Origin: Mesocentrotus franciscanus
Lineage: Eukaryota; Echinodermata; Echinoidea; Camarodonta; Strongylocentrotidae
Assembly (NCBI GenBank): GCA_037976565.1
Contig: CP137671.1
Coordinates: 25,062,197 to 25,126,196, forward strand
DNA: 64,000 bases
Direction: 5' to 3'
In this document: in pieces, positions 22,001 through 32,640 of the stretch
Position numbering within the stretch: the first letter of the stretch is position 1
Layout of the letters: each line of letters starts with the position of its first letter
Translations under genes and position numbers: made by a program
Notes under the pieces: generated by a model
Database searches by the model: none
What the model was told of the DNA's origin: nothing
What the model saw: only the letters and a program-made list of their open reading frames with translations

Positions 22001-22639
22001 ATAGTAGCCGTTAAGGTAATCATAATTTCCTGATTAATGTACATGTATAATTTTGCTGTTTTTATAATTATCTCAATTGTTAAGAAATTTCTCTAACAAA
22101 GTTGTAAATTTTATATTGTATACCGGGGCCCTGCCTACAAGCAACTTGCTTATTAAGGGTATCCCTCCATTTTTATGTTTATATTGTTATTTTAATACAA
22201 TGTGTCAATATTATGTTATTTTTGTTCTGTTTTTAAAGATGGAAAAATAAAATTGAATTGAATTGAATTGAATTGAAGGTTCATGATATCTAAACACAGC
22301 CTAAGTTCGATTTCGGAGTATGTAGGTCAAAGGTCATAGCTCATTAAATATGCGAATGTGGTTTGCATTCGATAACTTTAGCAATGTTCGACGAATTTTT
22401 TATGAAATTTAATATGAAGGGAACATGGTATCAAAATACAGCCTAAGTTCGATTTCCGAGTATGTAGGTCAAAGGTGAAAGGTCATAGCTCATTAAATAT
22501 GCAAAAACACCTAATTATATATGTGAAAATGTGGTTAACTTCCTTGCCTAGTAATATAATTTTATAGTCTAATGCAGGTAGCTTGTTCTAACATCTGTAC
22601 CCTGCGAGGGGATGCTACGCTTTGCGTTGACTTGTTCTT

Positions 22640-23535
22640 TTCGTCATTAGGCAGGAAACTTGATAGATCTGATTTTATAATTTCAAATAGCAGTGAAAGA
22701 AGGGGTAGAGCCAAAGACAGGTCTTAAAATGAAAACTAAAATCATATTTAAAACGTCCTACACCATAAAAGGATTTTAATTATAACCATTTAGGAATGAA
22801 TTACATTGAATTGCAAATTTGCCGACAAAGGTTACAAGTTTTCAAACAAAATATTCGTGTACCGTGTAAATGAAGTTTTCTAATAAAGACATAGAAAGAA
22901 AAACAATTCAATCAAACTTCTTAAGCACAGGCCGTCAGGCCCCAGGTATAATAAGATTACTCTGAATGGGTATGTGGGACCTAATTTGCCGACAATAGTA
23001 AAATTGATCGGTAGATTCTCAAATTTGCTGATTAAAGGTCACAAGTTTTCAAACGAGCAAATTAAAATTAAACAAGTAAATAAACAAAGTAAAACAAAGA
23101 AAAAAATTGCCGACAACGATCTAAAAATTATAAATATGCTGATAAAATTATGAAAGGGGTGAAAGTTGTCATAGCCAACACCCCTGCAAAAGATGTAAAA
23201 CGAAAATTTCCGAGTATGACTTGTGATTAAGATAATGTAATGTGAACATTGAGTCCGTGGCACTTTTCTACACTTCATCAAAATAGACATTATATCAAAA
23301 CCTTATTGTATAGAATCCATATAATAATTAATTATGAATACTGAGAGCTATCTCTTTCCTTATTTTCGTTGATCCATGAAAGTTATTTTCGTAATCTATT
23401 TTATTATCGTGTGTGTGTTTGTAATTCGGTTTTTACAGACGTGTATCGATCAGATATGACTATTTACATCTGGGGACCGACCTACGAAAGACGTGACTCA
23501 GCTTCGAAGTTAGTTTGTAGCTAGTCTGTAGGGTT
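22640..23535. other. No gene; AATTTGCCGACAA motif recurs
   Basis: TTGCCGACAA or near variants occur at about 22,818, 22,986 and 23,107, twice followed by CACAAGTTTTCAAAC-like text. Possibly a worn repeat. No supported exon. Confidence 0.4.
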
Positions 23536-23945
23536 TATTGCCGTTTGGTCTACAACCGGTTCATACTACTACCCGATTGGTCTATTTTCATATAGTCTAC
23601 ACCCAGCCCGTCTATTATCCATATGGTTTAATAATCATTCAATCATAAATAATAATCATCAAATGATTATTATATCATATGGATAGAAGACAACATTGGC
23701 ATTAGACAAACTTGAAATTAGACTAAATGAGCAAGAGAACAAATGGTTGGTAGACTTACTGGAGATAAGACCAAATGGAAATTAGACCAAATAGCTATTA
23801 GCCTAAATGGTCATTAGACCAATTGATAATTAAACGAAATTGTTATTAGACCATGTGGATATAGTAGAACGGCTGTGTGTAGACCATATAGGAATAGACC
23901 AAATGGGTAGTACACGAACTGGTTGAAGACCAAACGGCAATTCAC
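23536..23945. mobile_element. Palindromic element with 16-bp AGACCAAAT units
   Basis: The first 95 bp (TTGCCGTTTGGTCTACAACC...) is the inverse of the last 95 bp (...GTTGAAGACCAAACGGCAA). The middle holds ATTAGACCAAAT-type units about 15-16 bp apart (about 23,768, 23,784, 23,800, 23,815, 23,832, 23,848). Foldback-like, non-coding. The 15-bp-repeat transposon inserted at its right edge. Confidence 0.68.
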
Positions 23946-23947
23946 CG

Positions 23948-24672
23948 GTAACCCGACACATGCTCCGCCGACAATTGCTCCGCCGACATTTACTCCGCAA
24001 AACGCGACAATTGCTCCGCGACATTTGCTCCGCGACAATTGCTCCGCCGACAATTGCTCCGCCGACATTTGCTCCGCCGACAATTGCTCCGCCGACATTT
24101 GCTCCGCCGACATTTGCTCCGCCGACATTTGCTCCGCCGACAATTGCTCCTCCGACAATTGCTCCGCGACATTTGCTCCGCCGACAATTACTCCGCATGA
24201 AGTGATTAATGCTCCGGTGACAAATGCTCCTCGAACGACAGTTGCTCCGACGACAATTGCTCCGCCGACATTTGCTCCCCCGACAAATGCTCCTCAGACA
24301 TTTGCTCCGCCGACAATTGCTCCTCCGACAATAGCTCCGCCGACATTTGCTCCGCCGACAATTGCTCCTCCGACATGTGCTCCGCCGACAATAGCTCCGC
24401 CGACATTTGCTCCGCCGACAATTGCTCCTCCGACATTTGCTCCGCCGACAATTGCTCCTCCGACATTTGCTCCGCCGACAATTGCTCCTCCGACATTTGC
24501 TCCGCCGACAATTGCTCCTCCGACATTTGCTCCGTCGACAATTGCGCTGCATGAAGTGACACTTGCTCCGGTGACATTTTCTCCGCCCCAAAAGTGCCCC
24601 GTAGAATACAAATGCTCCGCCGACGTATCAGGAGTGCCCCGTAAAAGACAAATGTTCCGCCGACAATAAAAT
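23948..24672 (+). repeat. Left arm: 15-bp tandem array
   Basis: About 40 units plus worn units. Alternation of ATT and TTT in GACA(A/T)TTGCTCC gives a 30-bp higher-order period in the stretch 24,400-24,530. Units are a multiple of three, so open frames on both strands are artefacts. Confidence 0.9.
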
Positions 24673-24784
24673 TGCTCTCTGATCCAAAAGTGCCTCGTGA
24701 AAGACATGAATGCTCATCTGGCACTTAGTGCAATAAATTGCTCTGCCGTCATTTGTTCTGCCTAAAAATTGCCTTACAGAAGAC

Positions 24785-24918
24785 CAGGCCCGTAGCCAGG
24801 GGGACGTGCCCCCAAAAAAATGTCCAAGATTAGACACCCTCCTCTTAGACCCCTCCCCAGGACGTCGATCAATTACATGTATGTGCCCCCCAAACATCAA
24901 ACTCTGGCTACGGCCCTG
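24785..24918. mobile_element. hAT-like MITE, CGTAGCCAG family, copy 1
   Basis: Ends CAGGCCCGTAGCCAGG and, inward from the right, CAGGGCCGTAGCCAGAG. A perfect 8-bp duplication CAGAAGAC lies at 24,777-24,784 and 24,919-24,926. It is inserted in the worn inner part of the left foldback arm, so it is younger. A second copy starts at 63,879. Confidence 0.88.
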
Positions 24919-24949
24919 CAGAAGACAAATGCTCAGCCGTTTATTGCTC

Positions 24950-26960
24950 TTCCCCATAATGTTTGATTTTAAAAAAAAATCAAGTTATAGCTCCTTATGC
25001 AAGTTCTCCACCGAAAGATAATTACTCCGCTCAAAATCTGTTTCATGTATTGCACATTAGCTGATCCAAAGCTCAAAACAAACTCTCTCACTCTCTTTCT
25101 CTTTCTTGCTCCTCCTTTTCCTTTTACACCATTTTCTTGTCTTCCTAGCTCTTTTCTTTCCTCTCATGCTATTAGTCTTCTTTCATTTTCCTCACTTCTT
25201 CTCTTCTCCCCCTCTCGAGTTCTATTTCTCCCATGAAATTGTAACCTAATGTAGTACATGTAGTACATTCTTGTTTAGAATAGTATTTTAAATAATATCC
25301 AGTCCGTTTTCTATAGGTTTCTTTTCTTCAGTTAAGTGTATGTAGCTTTACTATATATATTAGTGTGTAAAGCACCCTGTCTCATTCGAGTACTTTGTTT
25401 TCACTGACTTTAAGTGACACAAGGAGCCATCGGAAGAAGATCATGAAGAATTAACATCAAACTGCAACAAAATGATTTGTGAAAATGTGAATAAGCAAAA
25501 AGCTTAAGAACTAAACCATAAAGATAATAAAATAAAAGTGTTATTCATTTTCTTTATTCTTACCTTTTCAAATAACAATTACAAAAACTTACATCACATA
25601 TTCAACCAAACAATTTCCATGATGCAGATATGTTATATATTATCAAATGTTACCATCCTTTTCTGAAAGAACTGTTATCCCAATTATCTTCATATTGTTT
25701 CAACCTAATTATTTTACAAACTGTATTATAATAGGTCTAATTTCCATGATCCTAACATCATTTTCTACTCGGTTTATCTTCTTCTTATCTCAATTCCAAT
25801 CAAATTTTTATTGGAGTTCTGGTCATCAAATTACATTTCGAAATAAACAGTTTCAAAGCATTGTGAAATTAGATTCGTTCCTCAGAGCTGTTGGGCCATC
25901 CATTAGGATAAATAAAGCCTGGCATCGTGATCAGCAGGCACCATAGTTTGTACCCAACCGATAAATGTGACCTGCAGAAAATCACTATTCATCTATACTG
26001 GAATTTCTTGTGGATGAAAGTGGAGTGTATGCTCATGTTACTTTTCTATTGTTGTTGTTGTTGTTTTTATATGCTCTGCTGTGGCTTCAGAGCTACTTGA
26101 TTACAAAATGAATGCTTATTTTGCATTGCAAACATCTACGTTGTTCACAATTTGGCAGTAAACAGTGGGGGAAGGGCTCGGTAAACAAGGATTCTGATTT
26201 TAGCATCTTAAGTGAGTTTACATCCCGTGCATGTTCACTGGATATTCCTACTCGGAACATGCCTATACTCTCTTTGAATTAATTTTGTAAGAGAATATAT
26301 GAAATATTGTTTGCCGAGGTGTGCCGGATATTATTTAAGCTTTCTTAAGGTGCCTGAAAATGTCTGTTCTGGAGATGCCGTTCAGTAATGTTCTCCGGCT
26401 TAATACCTCCATATAGCCATTTGCAATATCAATATAATTGTACTTAGTAGTGTGATGCTGTATAATCCCTTGATGTAGTTATGTTATACCCCAAGAATAT
26501 GAAGAGTTTTTTTGCAAAAGGACCTAAATCCACTTTAGCTATTTTGGAGTAAATCAAGGTTTTTATTTTATACATTTGCCTTTGTTCTTTCACCATAGGT
26601 CCTTCTAATATCTTGAAGAGTTACCATAAGAGGTAATAAAATGACCGTTTGAAAGATCTTGCTGAAATCTTGTATTTTATATAATTTCCTTTTAAATATA
26701 TATTTTTTATGTCGGGACTTTTGCAAGAAAACAGGGATATAAGAAAACATTTGAATGCTTAATAGACTCGTACATTATTAGCTGTTCATAATAAAAGTAT
26801 CTAACATGATAAGCACCAATCTCTCCATCCTTGTACAATCCTATTGCAAGGCTACTCAATCATTTACTTTGCCCCACATAGCAATAGCATCTATTGAATT
26901 CAATTTAGAGCAACAATAGCCCTTGTTGCCGTGATTCATTTGGATAATCAGAACACCATG
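24950..26960. other. Foldback centre, no gene recognised
   Basis: AT-rich non-repetitive DNA with a CT-rich tract at about 25,085-25,235. The longest open frame (25,647-25,946) shows no domain. Confidence 0.5.
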
Positions 26961-26974
26961 ACTACCTGGGGTCT

Positions 26975-27275
26975 CATCGTTAATATTCATAAGGACTATT
27001 TCTAAGGACCGCTATCCATAGCATGAGGGGAGGGTCGCTATTCATAATACAAAATCGGGGTCGTTAATCATAACGATCACTAATCATAATGCAAGAAAAG
27101 AGTGTTGGTATTCATAATATTATACCTAATTTATTGTCCTATTGTGGGAAGCGTTCCTTATGAGTATAATGTCCTCAATTTGAATTATGAATAGCGACCC
27201 TCATCTCATATTATGAATAGCGGCCCTTACGAATGATGGTCCTTATGAATTATGGTCGCTATGAATAGTGAGGTT
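26975..27275. repeat. Array of TATGAATAGCGACC-like words in both orientations
   Basis: GGGTCGCTATTCATAATA-type words read one way at about 27,045-27,120, and their inverses (TTATGAATAGCGACCC) read at about 27,180-27,265. This is a worn palindromic array inside the foldback centre. Confidence 0.6.
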
Positions 27276-28660
27276 ACTCTGAATACCTAATCCTTATCCC
27301 CATCCACTTGTCACCTTCTGCTCCTCTTTGCGGGATAATACACCCTGCCCCGTGGACTGTACCCCTCCCGTGGAGTTTTGTGCTCCTTACCCGCTTTAGT
27401 GTAATCCACCATCTTTTGGTTAATTATATCCCTGCCCACCTTGCCCTTGAGCCCTTCCCTCTGCATTCTTACTTTGTAAACAAGTTACCCAAAACATCTT
27501 TTCAATTTGTTTTCTCATGCACCCCGTTTAACGGTGCCTATTTATTTTTAAAGCTTATTTTGCAATCTTTCTATTTCAGAGCAGTTTGACACATGTATCA
27601 TACGTTTCCTGTTTGAGCTGTAATTGATTTCTAGATTGTTATTGTTATTCAGGATATTTACCATCCAACAATTGATATGTAGGATTGATTTTATGTTATA
27701 TATAATGCTCCCTATAGCATCACCATTTGAGAGTGTTTTGGCTATTGTTCGGTTAGCAGGAGTAAGAGAATGGTTTCCAATCCTTTTTATACATATTTTG
27801 CAATATCAGCATAGATTCTTTGATATGTTAATAATTGCACGGTGCTCAATCCTCTTGTTTTTAGTTTACTTTGTACTTGCATAATTATGCATATCCAAAA
27901 TCTGGTTAAAGACAGCCGTAAGTTCTGGGAAAAGTATTTTGTTGTGTGTGTTTTCCATTCCCCCTTCTCAGTTAGGAAGAATGTTATAACTTTTTTAAAG
28001 GTTCCCTGAAAGGGGTTGCTCGTCAAATGCCTTAGTTTATAATTGATATTATTATTAGTAATGACAAGAAGTAGCTGAAGTGTTTGGGCTGAACATTCAT
28101 GCCAGAATAAATTGAGTTTGGTCCCATAACTCGTTTCTGCATGCAGCGCACGTGCCTGAGGGGGACTTTCGTGTGCAAATTTATCGATTCGATAATCCCT
28201 AAATCTTGTTTATGTTCTCTTTTTTACGTACAAATGTCCTTCAAAGCTGATTTTGATGCCTCCCCTGTTATTTTCTAAAAATTCCATGATGAATGCTTTA
28301 CTCGCAGATGGTATACCTATGCTGCATGTGCTTGCTTGCATTGAGGTCATTTCAGGTCTTACATATTGATGAGCTGTTTGAAATTAACGAGGAGGTATGC
28401 GCGTATTGGGGAATGTGGCTCGCTGCTCTACGTTCTTTCTTTCTTTTTTTAAACTCCCCTAACATGTAATGATTGCTTAGTGTACATTATCTGGGACGTA
28501 CAGTGATAGATGAAAAGTTATTTCAGCATATTCGACATGACTTTTAGGTAACTCCTTTTTCTCCCACATCATCAACATTCATTCATTTCATTTCATCTAC
28601 ATTATTTCATGAAATGAATTCAGAAAACGAAACAAACTAAAACAAAACAAATAAAATAAC
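27275..28660. other. Foldback centre, no gene recognised
   Basis: No domain, repeat or RNA gene could be supported in this stretch. Confidence 0.5.
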
Positions 28661-28667
28661 ACATGAA

Positions 28668-29309
28668 GAAAAATATTGTCGGCGAAGCATTTGTCGTAGT
28701 ACTAGTAGCATTTGTATTTTTACGGGGCACTTTTTGGGCGGTGCAAATGTCGTCGGAGCAAATGTCACCGGAGCAAGTGTCGCTTCATGCGGAGCAAATG
28801 TCGAAGGAGCAATTTTGGGCAGGGCAATTGGTCGGAGGAGCAATTGTCGGCGGAGCAAATGTCGGAGGAGCAATTGTCGGCGGAGCAAATGTCGGCGGAG
28901 CAATTGTCGCTTCATGCGGAGCAATTGTCGGAGGAGCAATTGTCGGCGGAGCAAATGTCGGAGGAGCGTTTGTCGGGGGAGCAAATGTCGGCGGAGCAAT
29001 TGTCGTCGGAGCAACTGTCGTTCGAGGAGCATTTGTCACCGGAGCATTTATCACTTCATGCGGAGTAATTGTCGGCGGAGCAAAAGTCGCGGAGCAATTG
29101 TCGGAGGAGCAATTGTCGGCGGAGCAAATGTCGGCGGAGCAAATGTCGGCGGAGCAAATGTCGGCGGAGCAATTGTCGGCGGAGCAAATGTCGGCGGAGC
29201 AATTGTCGGCGGAGCAAATGTCGCGGAGCAAATGTCGCGGAGCAATTGTCGCGTTTTGCGGAGTAAATGTCGGCGGAGCAATCGTCGGCGGAGCATGTGT
29301 CATGGATTC
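28668..29309 (-). repeat. Right arm: 15-bp tandem array
   Basis: The inverse of the left arm, shorter by several units, with the same GCTTCATGCGG spacers and the same CGCGTTTTGCGGAG interruption near the outer end. Confidence 0.9.
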
Positions 29310-29379
29310 AATTCACCGTGTGTAGACAGAGCGCTGACCAAGTAAACGTACAACTAGACCATTTTTTTTCCCAAATGAA

Positions 29380-30000
29380 GAATTAAAAACTTAGGACCAT
29401 CACTTCCTATCCAATCATTTAAGAGTTTGAAATACAAACCTCCACATCATTCATCGTCAATTTCTATGATGATTTTATTCTGATATAATAAAAAACAAAA
29501 TAAAATAGAATATAATAGCTTAAGTTTGAGAAAAATGAAGTTTGCCTCATCCCCTTTTTAGAAGCCATTTATGAAATGAGATTCGTCTGAACACTCTTCG
29601 CACAAATGATTACTCTCTCTCTCTAAAAAAAAAAATCAAATTCGACTTGAAAAACCATGAAAATCGTATCCTGTTCGCTTATTATTTGCCTAATTAAATT
29701 AGAATTTTGTAATTTGATTTTTTTTCCCGAAAAACTACTTCACTGCAATCCTTTTCCGAGGGTTGTCACCATCACCATGCTAAATTCAAATTACGTGGTA
29801 AAGGCCGTCCAAGCAGTGAACACACAGAACGAACATCGAATAATGACGTACTCAATGAATACGCTGGAGCAGCGCTGGATGCGATGAGCAGCAGAAGCGG
29901 TGCTGCAGTAACAGCGTTTAGTGGTGGCGGTGGAAAATTCCGGATTGCAAAATAATGCTACATGTATATGTGCTACATGTATAACACTCAAGATATAAAC
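29380..30000. repeat. Segmental duplicate, block B, first part
   Basis: Colinear with 4,225-4,300, 5,592-5,912 and 8,591-8,680 of block A, but without the two elements inserted there. A 36-codon frame starting MLNSNYVVKAVQAV (29,777-29,887) lies in it. Its equivalent in block A diverges, so I do not call a gene. Confidence 0.8.
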
Positions 30001-31030
30001 AAACATGTATTACCTTTCAATTTCAGTTGTGTATTCCAATATATATGTCTCCAGTTTAAGGAATGAAGAAAGTAAACAGTAGCTTTATAATTATCAACAA
30101 GTCGCAACGCAAAGCATCCTCAACATATAAAATGTATATGTAGCGCTGTAGTTGGTAGTCTGTTAACTCAGCGCTAAAATAGACAAAGGAAGTGTGACAA
30201 TACAGTTCGCATGTGAACAGAAGTAAAAAACGAAATATTATATTGACATTAATGTTGTCATCGCATGCCATTGGACTTGACCTCTTGGAAGGGTAAAATT
30301 TAGATGCAATCCTTGAAATTCACATTTGGGGGAGACAAGTTGGGATTTCTTCGTTTTTAGTGGAAATCCACTAAAAATGATGGAAGCTACTCTAAATCCC
30401 GCCCCCCCCCCCCTCCCTCTCCAGGGTCAGAGGGACCGCATTCGTTTTCCCAAAATCTCCGGTAAAGGGGTACTTTTCACGCGACGAAGTCCGGCCCGAG
30501 AATTGTAAAAAAAGGGGGTGTTTTTTTTTTTCTCTCTCTCTCTTTTAGGACTCCTGATAAATTTTAAAAGGAGGTCATAAAATATCTTGAATATAATAGA
30601 TAGGAGGTTACATTGAGCAGTGTTCCGGATTTTAGGGGGGTCTCCAAGGCAGGAAAAGCCCGCGAAAGGGGGGTTCAGAAATGTTGGCAGCCCTGAGAAA
30701 GGGGGTGCTTTAGAAGGGAGTGAACAAGTATACGCGTACCCTAAATAACACTGAGTGGGAGGGGTGGGCTCTAAATAGGGTAACTCAATCACTACTTTGG
30801 AGTTAGAGGTTTCAAATCCAAAGATCCAATCTAAAATCACGACTCCAATTTCAACCAATCAGATGGCTAGATTTCTAAAGTGAGGTATATAATGTCTAGT
30901 CTTTTAAAAAGTGCCCTCATACCCCGTTCCCCATTGCTTTACGTTTTAATTTTTTGTGCGAGCGGGAAAGTTGCACCCAGGCGCCTATAAAAACAGCCAG
31001 ACCTCTCGTAGCAGTCGATATCTCTATACT
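30000..31030. other. No gene recognised
   Basis: Mixed AT-rich DNA and G/C homopolymer patches (30,400-30,420, 30,640-30,710). No exon supported. Confidence 0.45.
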
Positions 31031-31180
31031 AGGGACTTTTAGATTTGCACGTCGAGAACGTGAACTGCTATGTGTGACATCCTTTTAAGGCACTGGCAGT
31101 ACCCGGCAGTGCCTTAAAAGGACGTCACATTGCTTTAAAAGGATGTCACACGTTCACGTCGTGCAAATCTAAAAGTCCCT
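31031..31180. mobile_element. Near-perfect palindromic MITE
   Basis: The 150-bp unit begins AGGGACTTTTAGATTTGCAC and ends with its inverse. The core word GACATCCTTTTAA recurs four times in alternating sense. Flanks TCTATACT and TTTATACT match at 7 of 8 bases, suggesting an 8-bp duplication. Confidence 0.75.
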
Positions 31181-31231
31181 TTTATACTTTTTCTTCAACG
31201 TAGGATTCCATTCCGAACTGCATCAACAACA

Positions 31232-31820
31232 GGCGGATCCAGAGGGGGGGGGGGCCGGGCCGCGTTTATTTTTTCCGTAAGGTAGCCATCCTAGAATGCA
31301 TATTAATATTTGAATATATGAATATTTGCGTTGATACGGTGAGGTGGAGATCAAATTTAAAATTAAATCGGCCAGATTCTGGACTAAATTAACCAGTATG
31401 TCGCAATGATTATGGACAAGTTACGACCTGGGTAGTCATTCGTTAACGGTAAGCCTCCCGATTTTGTCGCAATGTCACTTATTTAAAGTAAACTTACATT
31501 GTAGCTTTGCATTTGTAATTTTTGTATGAAATCTCATATTTGATAAATTATAGCATCAGATTCTGTGTGCGTGCGTATCATGAATATTGATGGCTAGCGC
31601 ATGACGTATAGGTCCTATTGCCAATCAAATGCAGCGCCAGGATGGCTACCTTACGGAAAAAATAGACGCGCCCGGGCCCCCTCCCCTAGAAAAAAACAGG
31701 TAAAAGCACCCTTTTTTGTAAAAAAAGAAGAAGATGGGCCCCTCCCCTGGCGCTCAAGGGGTGGTGGTTGAAAAATTGCACTCCCCCGTTGAGCCAAAAA
31801 AAAATGAGTGCTCACTACTC
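31232..31820. mobile_element. GGCGGATCCAG-family hAT-like element, copy 2, interrupted
   Basis: Starts CAGGCGGATCCAGAGG. After the nested element (31,261-31,670) it continues CCCGGGCCCCCTCCCCTAG..., closely matching the interior of the copy at 13,607. The right end is lost, and host DNA resumes at CAAGGTAAGATAACT. Confidence 0.68.
31261..31670. mobile_element. Nested MITE with 32-bp inverted ends
   Basis: Both ends read CGCGTNTATTTTTTCCG and then TAAGGTAGCCATCCT inward, with one difference in 32 bases, so it is recent. It is inserted into a GGCCCGGGCC tract, which makes the target duplication ambiguous. The interior is AT-rich and non-coding. Confidence 0.8.
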
Positions 31821-31821
31821 A

Positions 31822-32583
31822 AGGTAAGATAACTGCAGAAAAGGATACTCGAATGAATGTAAACACTTGAAAAAAAAAACTTAATTAAAACACACAATCT
31901 GCCCCAAATCCTCTCTCTCCCTTCCCTCTTCTCTAACTCCTTGGACATACCCCTCCCCCCTCTCTACTTGTGTGGATAGAAAATGCATTTTAGGACAGGT
32001 TTCTTTACTATATCTTTACTATACGTTGTTACCTTCGTTCCACCTCTACCTCGCTCTCCCCAAAACTTCCCAGTTTTCACATTTTCTCAGATGCAGGGGA
32101 AAGTTATTTTCAAATCAAATACTTTACCAGAATTAAAAAATGATTTACCAATTGCTCCTCTCGTTGATCAATTATTGAATTAATGTTATTCCAAAAACAC
32201 ATATCTTCCCATATTATCTCTTCTTATATTATGCGCAATGACCAATTGGATTTATTTATGGATCGATTATATTACACAGCAGATGTAGTTACATGTATGC
32301 GGAACAACGTTTCATGAAATTTGTTATCAATAATAATTTACAATAGTTCTGACAATATACTCGAATCGTTGCATTTGATAGATGAGAGCAAAGTTGTCAT
32401 AGAATTTTAGTATTAGTTATTAATATCAAACTTTATAAAATCAGGGCCTGTGTTGGAACACAAATATTAACCCGGAAAAAGTACATAAATATGAGATGCA
32501 CCGTAGATACCAAAACGTGTAGATTTCACGACAGCTATTATATACATACATCTGCGCGATAGCAGCTGCAAAATAACATGGGG

Positions 32584-32626
<43 letters not shown>

Positions 32627-32640
32627 ATGAATGCGAAATT
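31822..32640. repeat. Segmental duplicate, block B, second part
   Basis: 31,888-32,250 matches 9,252-9,687, and 32,250-32,300 matches 14,191-14,235. 32,300-32,600 matches 16,840-17,100. 31,822-31,875 matches 38,258-38,312, beginning at CAAGGTAAGATAACT. It ends in a (TA)n tract at 32,584-32,622. Confidence 0.75.

Larger units (their letters stand above)
17741..22277 (+). mobile_element. CR1/Jockey-superfamily LINE, degenerate
   Basis: A 4.5-kb non-LTR retrotransposon with an ORF1 remnant, an endonuclease, a reverse transcriptase, a 3-prime UTR with a hairpin (GCCCTGCCTACAAGCAACTT...), AATAAA and a (GAATT)n tail at about 22,252-22,277. It was inserted into the minisatellite element after that had landed. 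Several frameshifts and stops in ORF2 show it is dead. Subfamily (for example Crack, L2 or CR1) is not resolved. Confidence 0.88.
17321..22636 (-). mobile_element. Minisatellite-carrying element, copy 2, split by a LINE
   Basis: Inverted relative to copy 1. It begins TTATCCCCTCGCCGACGAAG at 17,321 and ends GCGAGGGGATGCTACGCTTTGCGTTGACTT near 22,636. It has fewer repeat units than copy 1, and the LINE at 17,741-22,277 sits inside one unit, with ATTTTAATGAAA on the left and GGTTCATGATATC on the right. Confidence 0.82.
23948..29309. mobile_element. TU-like foldback transposon with 15-bp-repeat arms
   Basis: Two inverted arms, 23,948-24,672 and 28,668-29,309, are built from 15-bp units ACAATTGCTCCGCCG and ACATTTGCTCCGCCG. 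The arms share internal interruptions (for example CTCCGCAAAACGCGAC), so they are true mirror copies. Outer ends align (GTAACCCGACACATG against GAATCCATGACACATG), and AATTCACC(G) flanks both sides (23,939-23,947 and 29,310-29,318), an 8-9-bp target duplication. The design matches what I recall of sea-urchin TU elements: outer 15-bp repeats, a unique centre and an 8-bp duplication. The 4-kb centre has no recognisable gene, so it is probably non-autonomous. Confidence 0.82.

Noticed and set aside
23948..24560. CRISPR-like regular repeats
   Set aside because: Units are contiguous 15-mers without unique spacers, in an animal genome, and are arms of a foldback element.
23830..24724. Long open frames of APPTIAPPTF, AEQMS and CRRSK pentapeptide repeats on both strands
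   Set aside because: The 15-bp repeat length is a multiple of three, so several frames stay open at once. They are transposon arms, not a repetitive protein gene.
25647..25946. Hydrophobic 99-residue frame inside the foldback centre
   Set aside because: No domain, no paralogue and no splice context. AT-rich DNA readily yields such frames.
28637..29345. The same pentapeptide frames in the right arm
   Set aside because: Mirror copy of the left arm, with the same artefact.
29657..29887. Small frame containing MLNSNYVVKAVQAVNTQ
   Set aside because: The equivalent sequence in block A (about 8,599) gains a GTGA insertion and diverges, so coding constraint is not supported.
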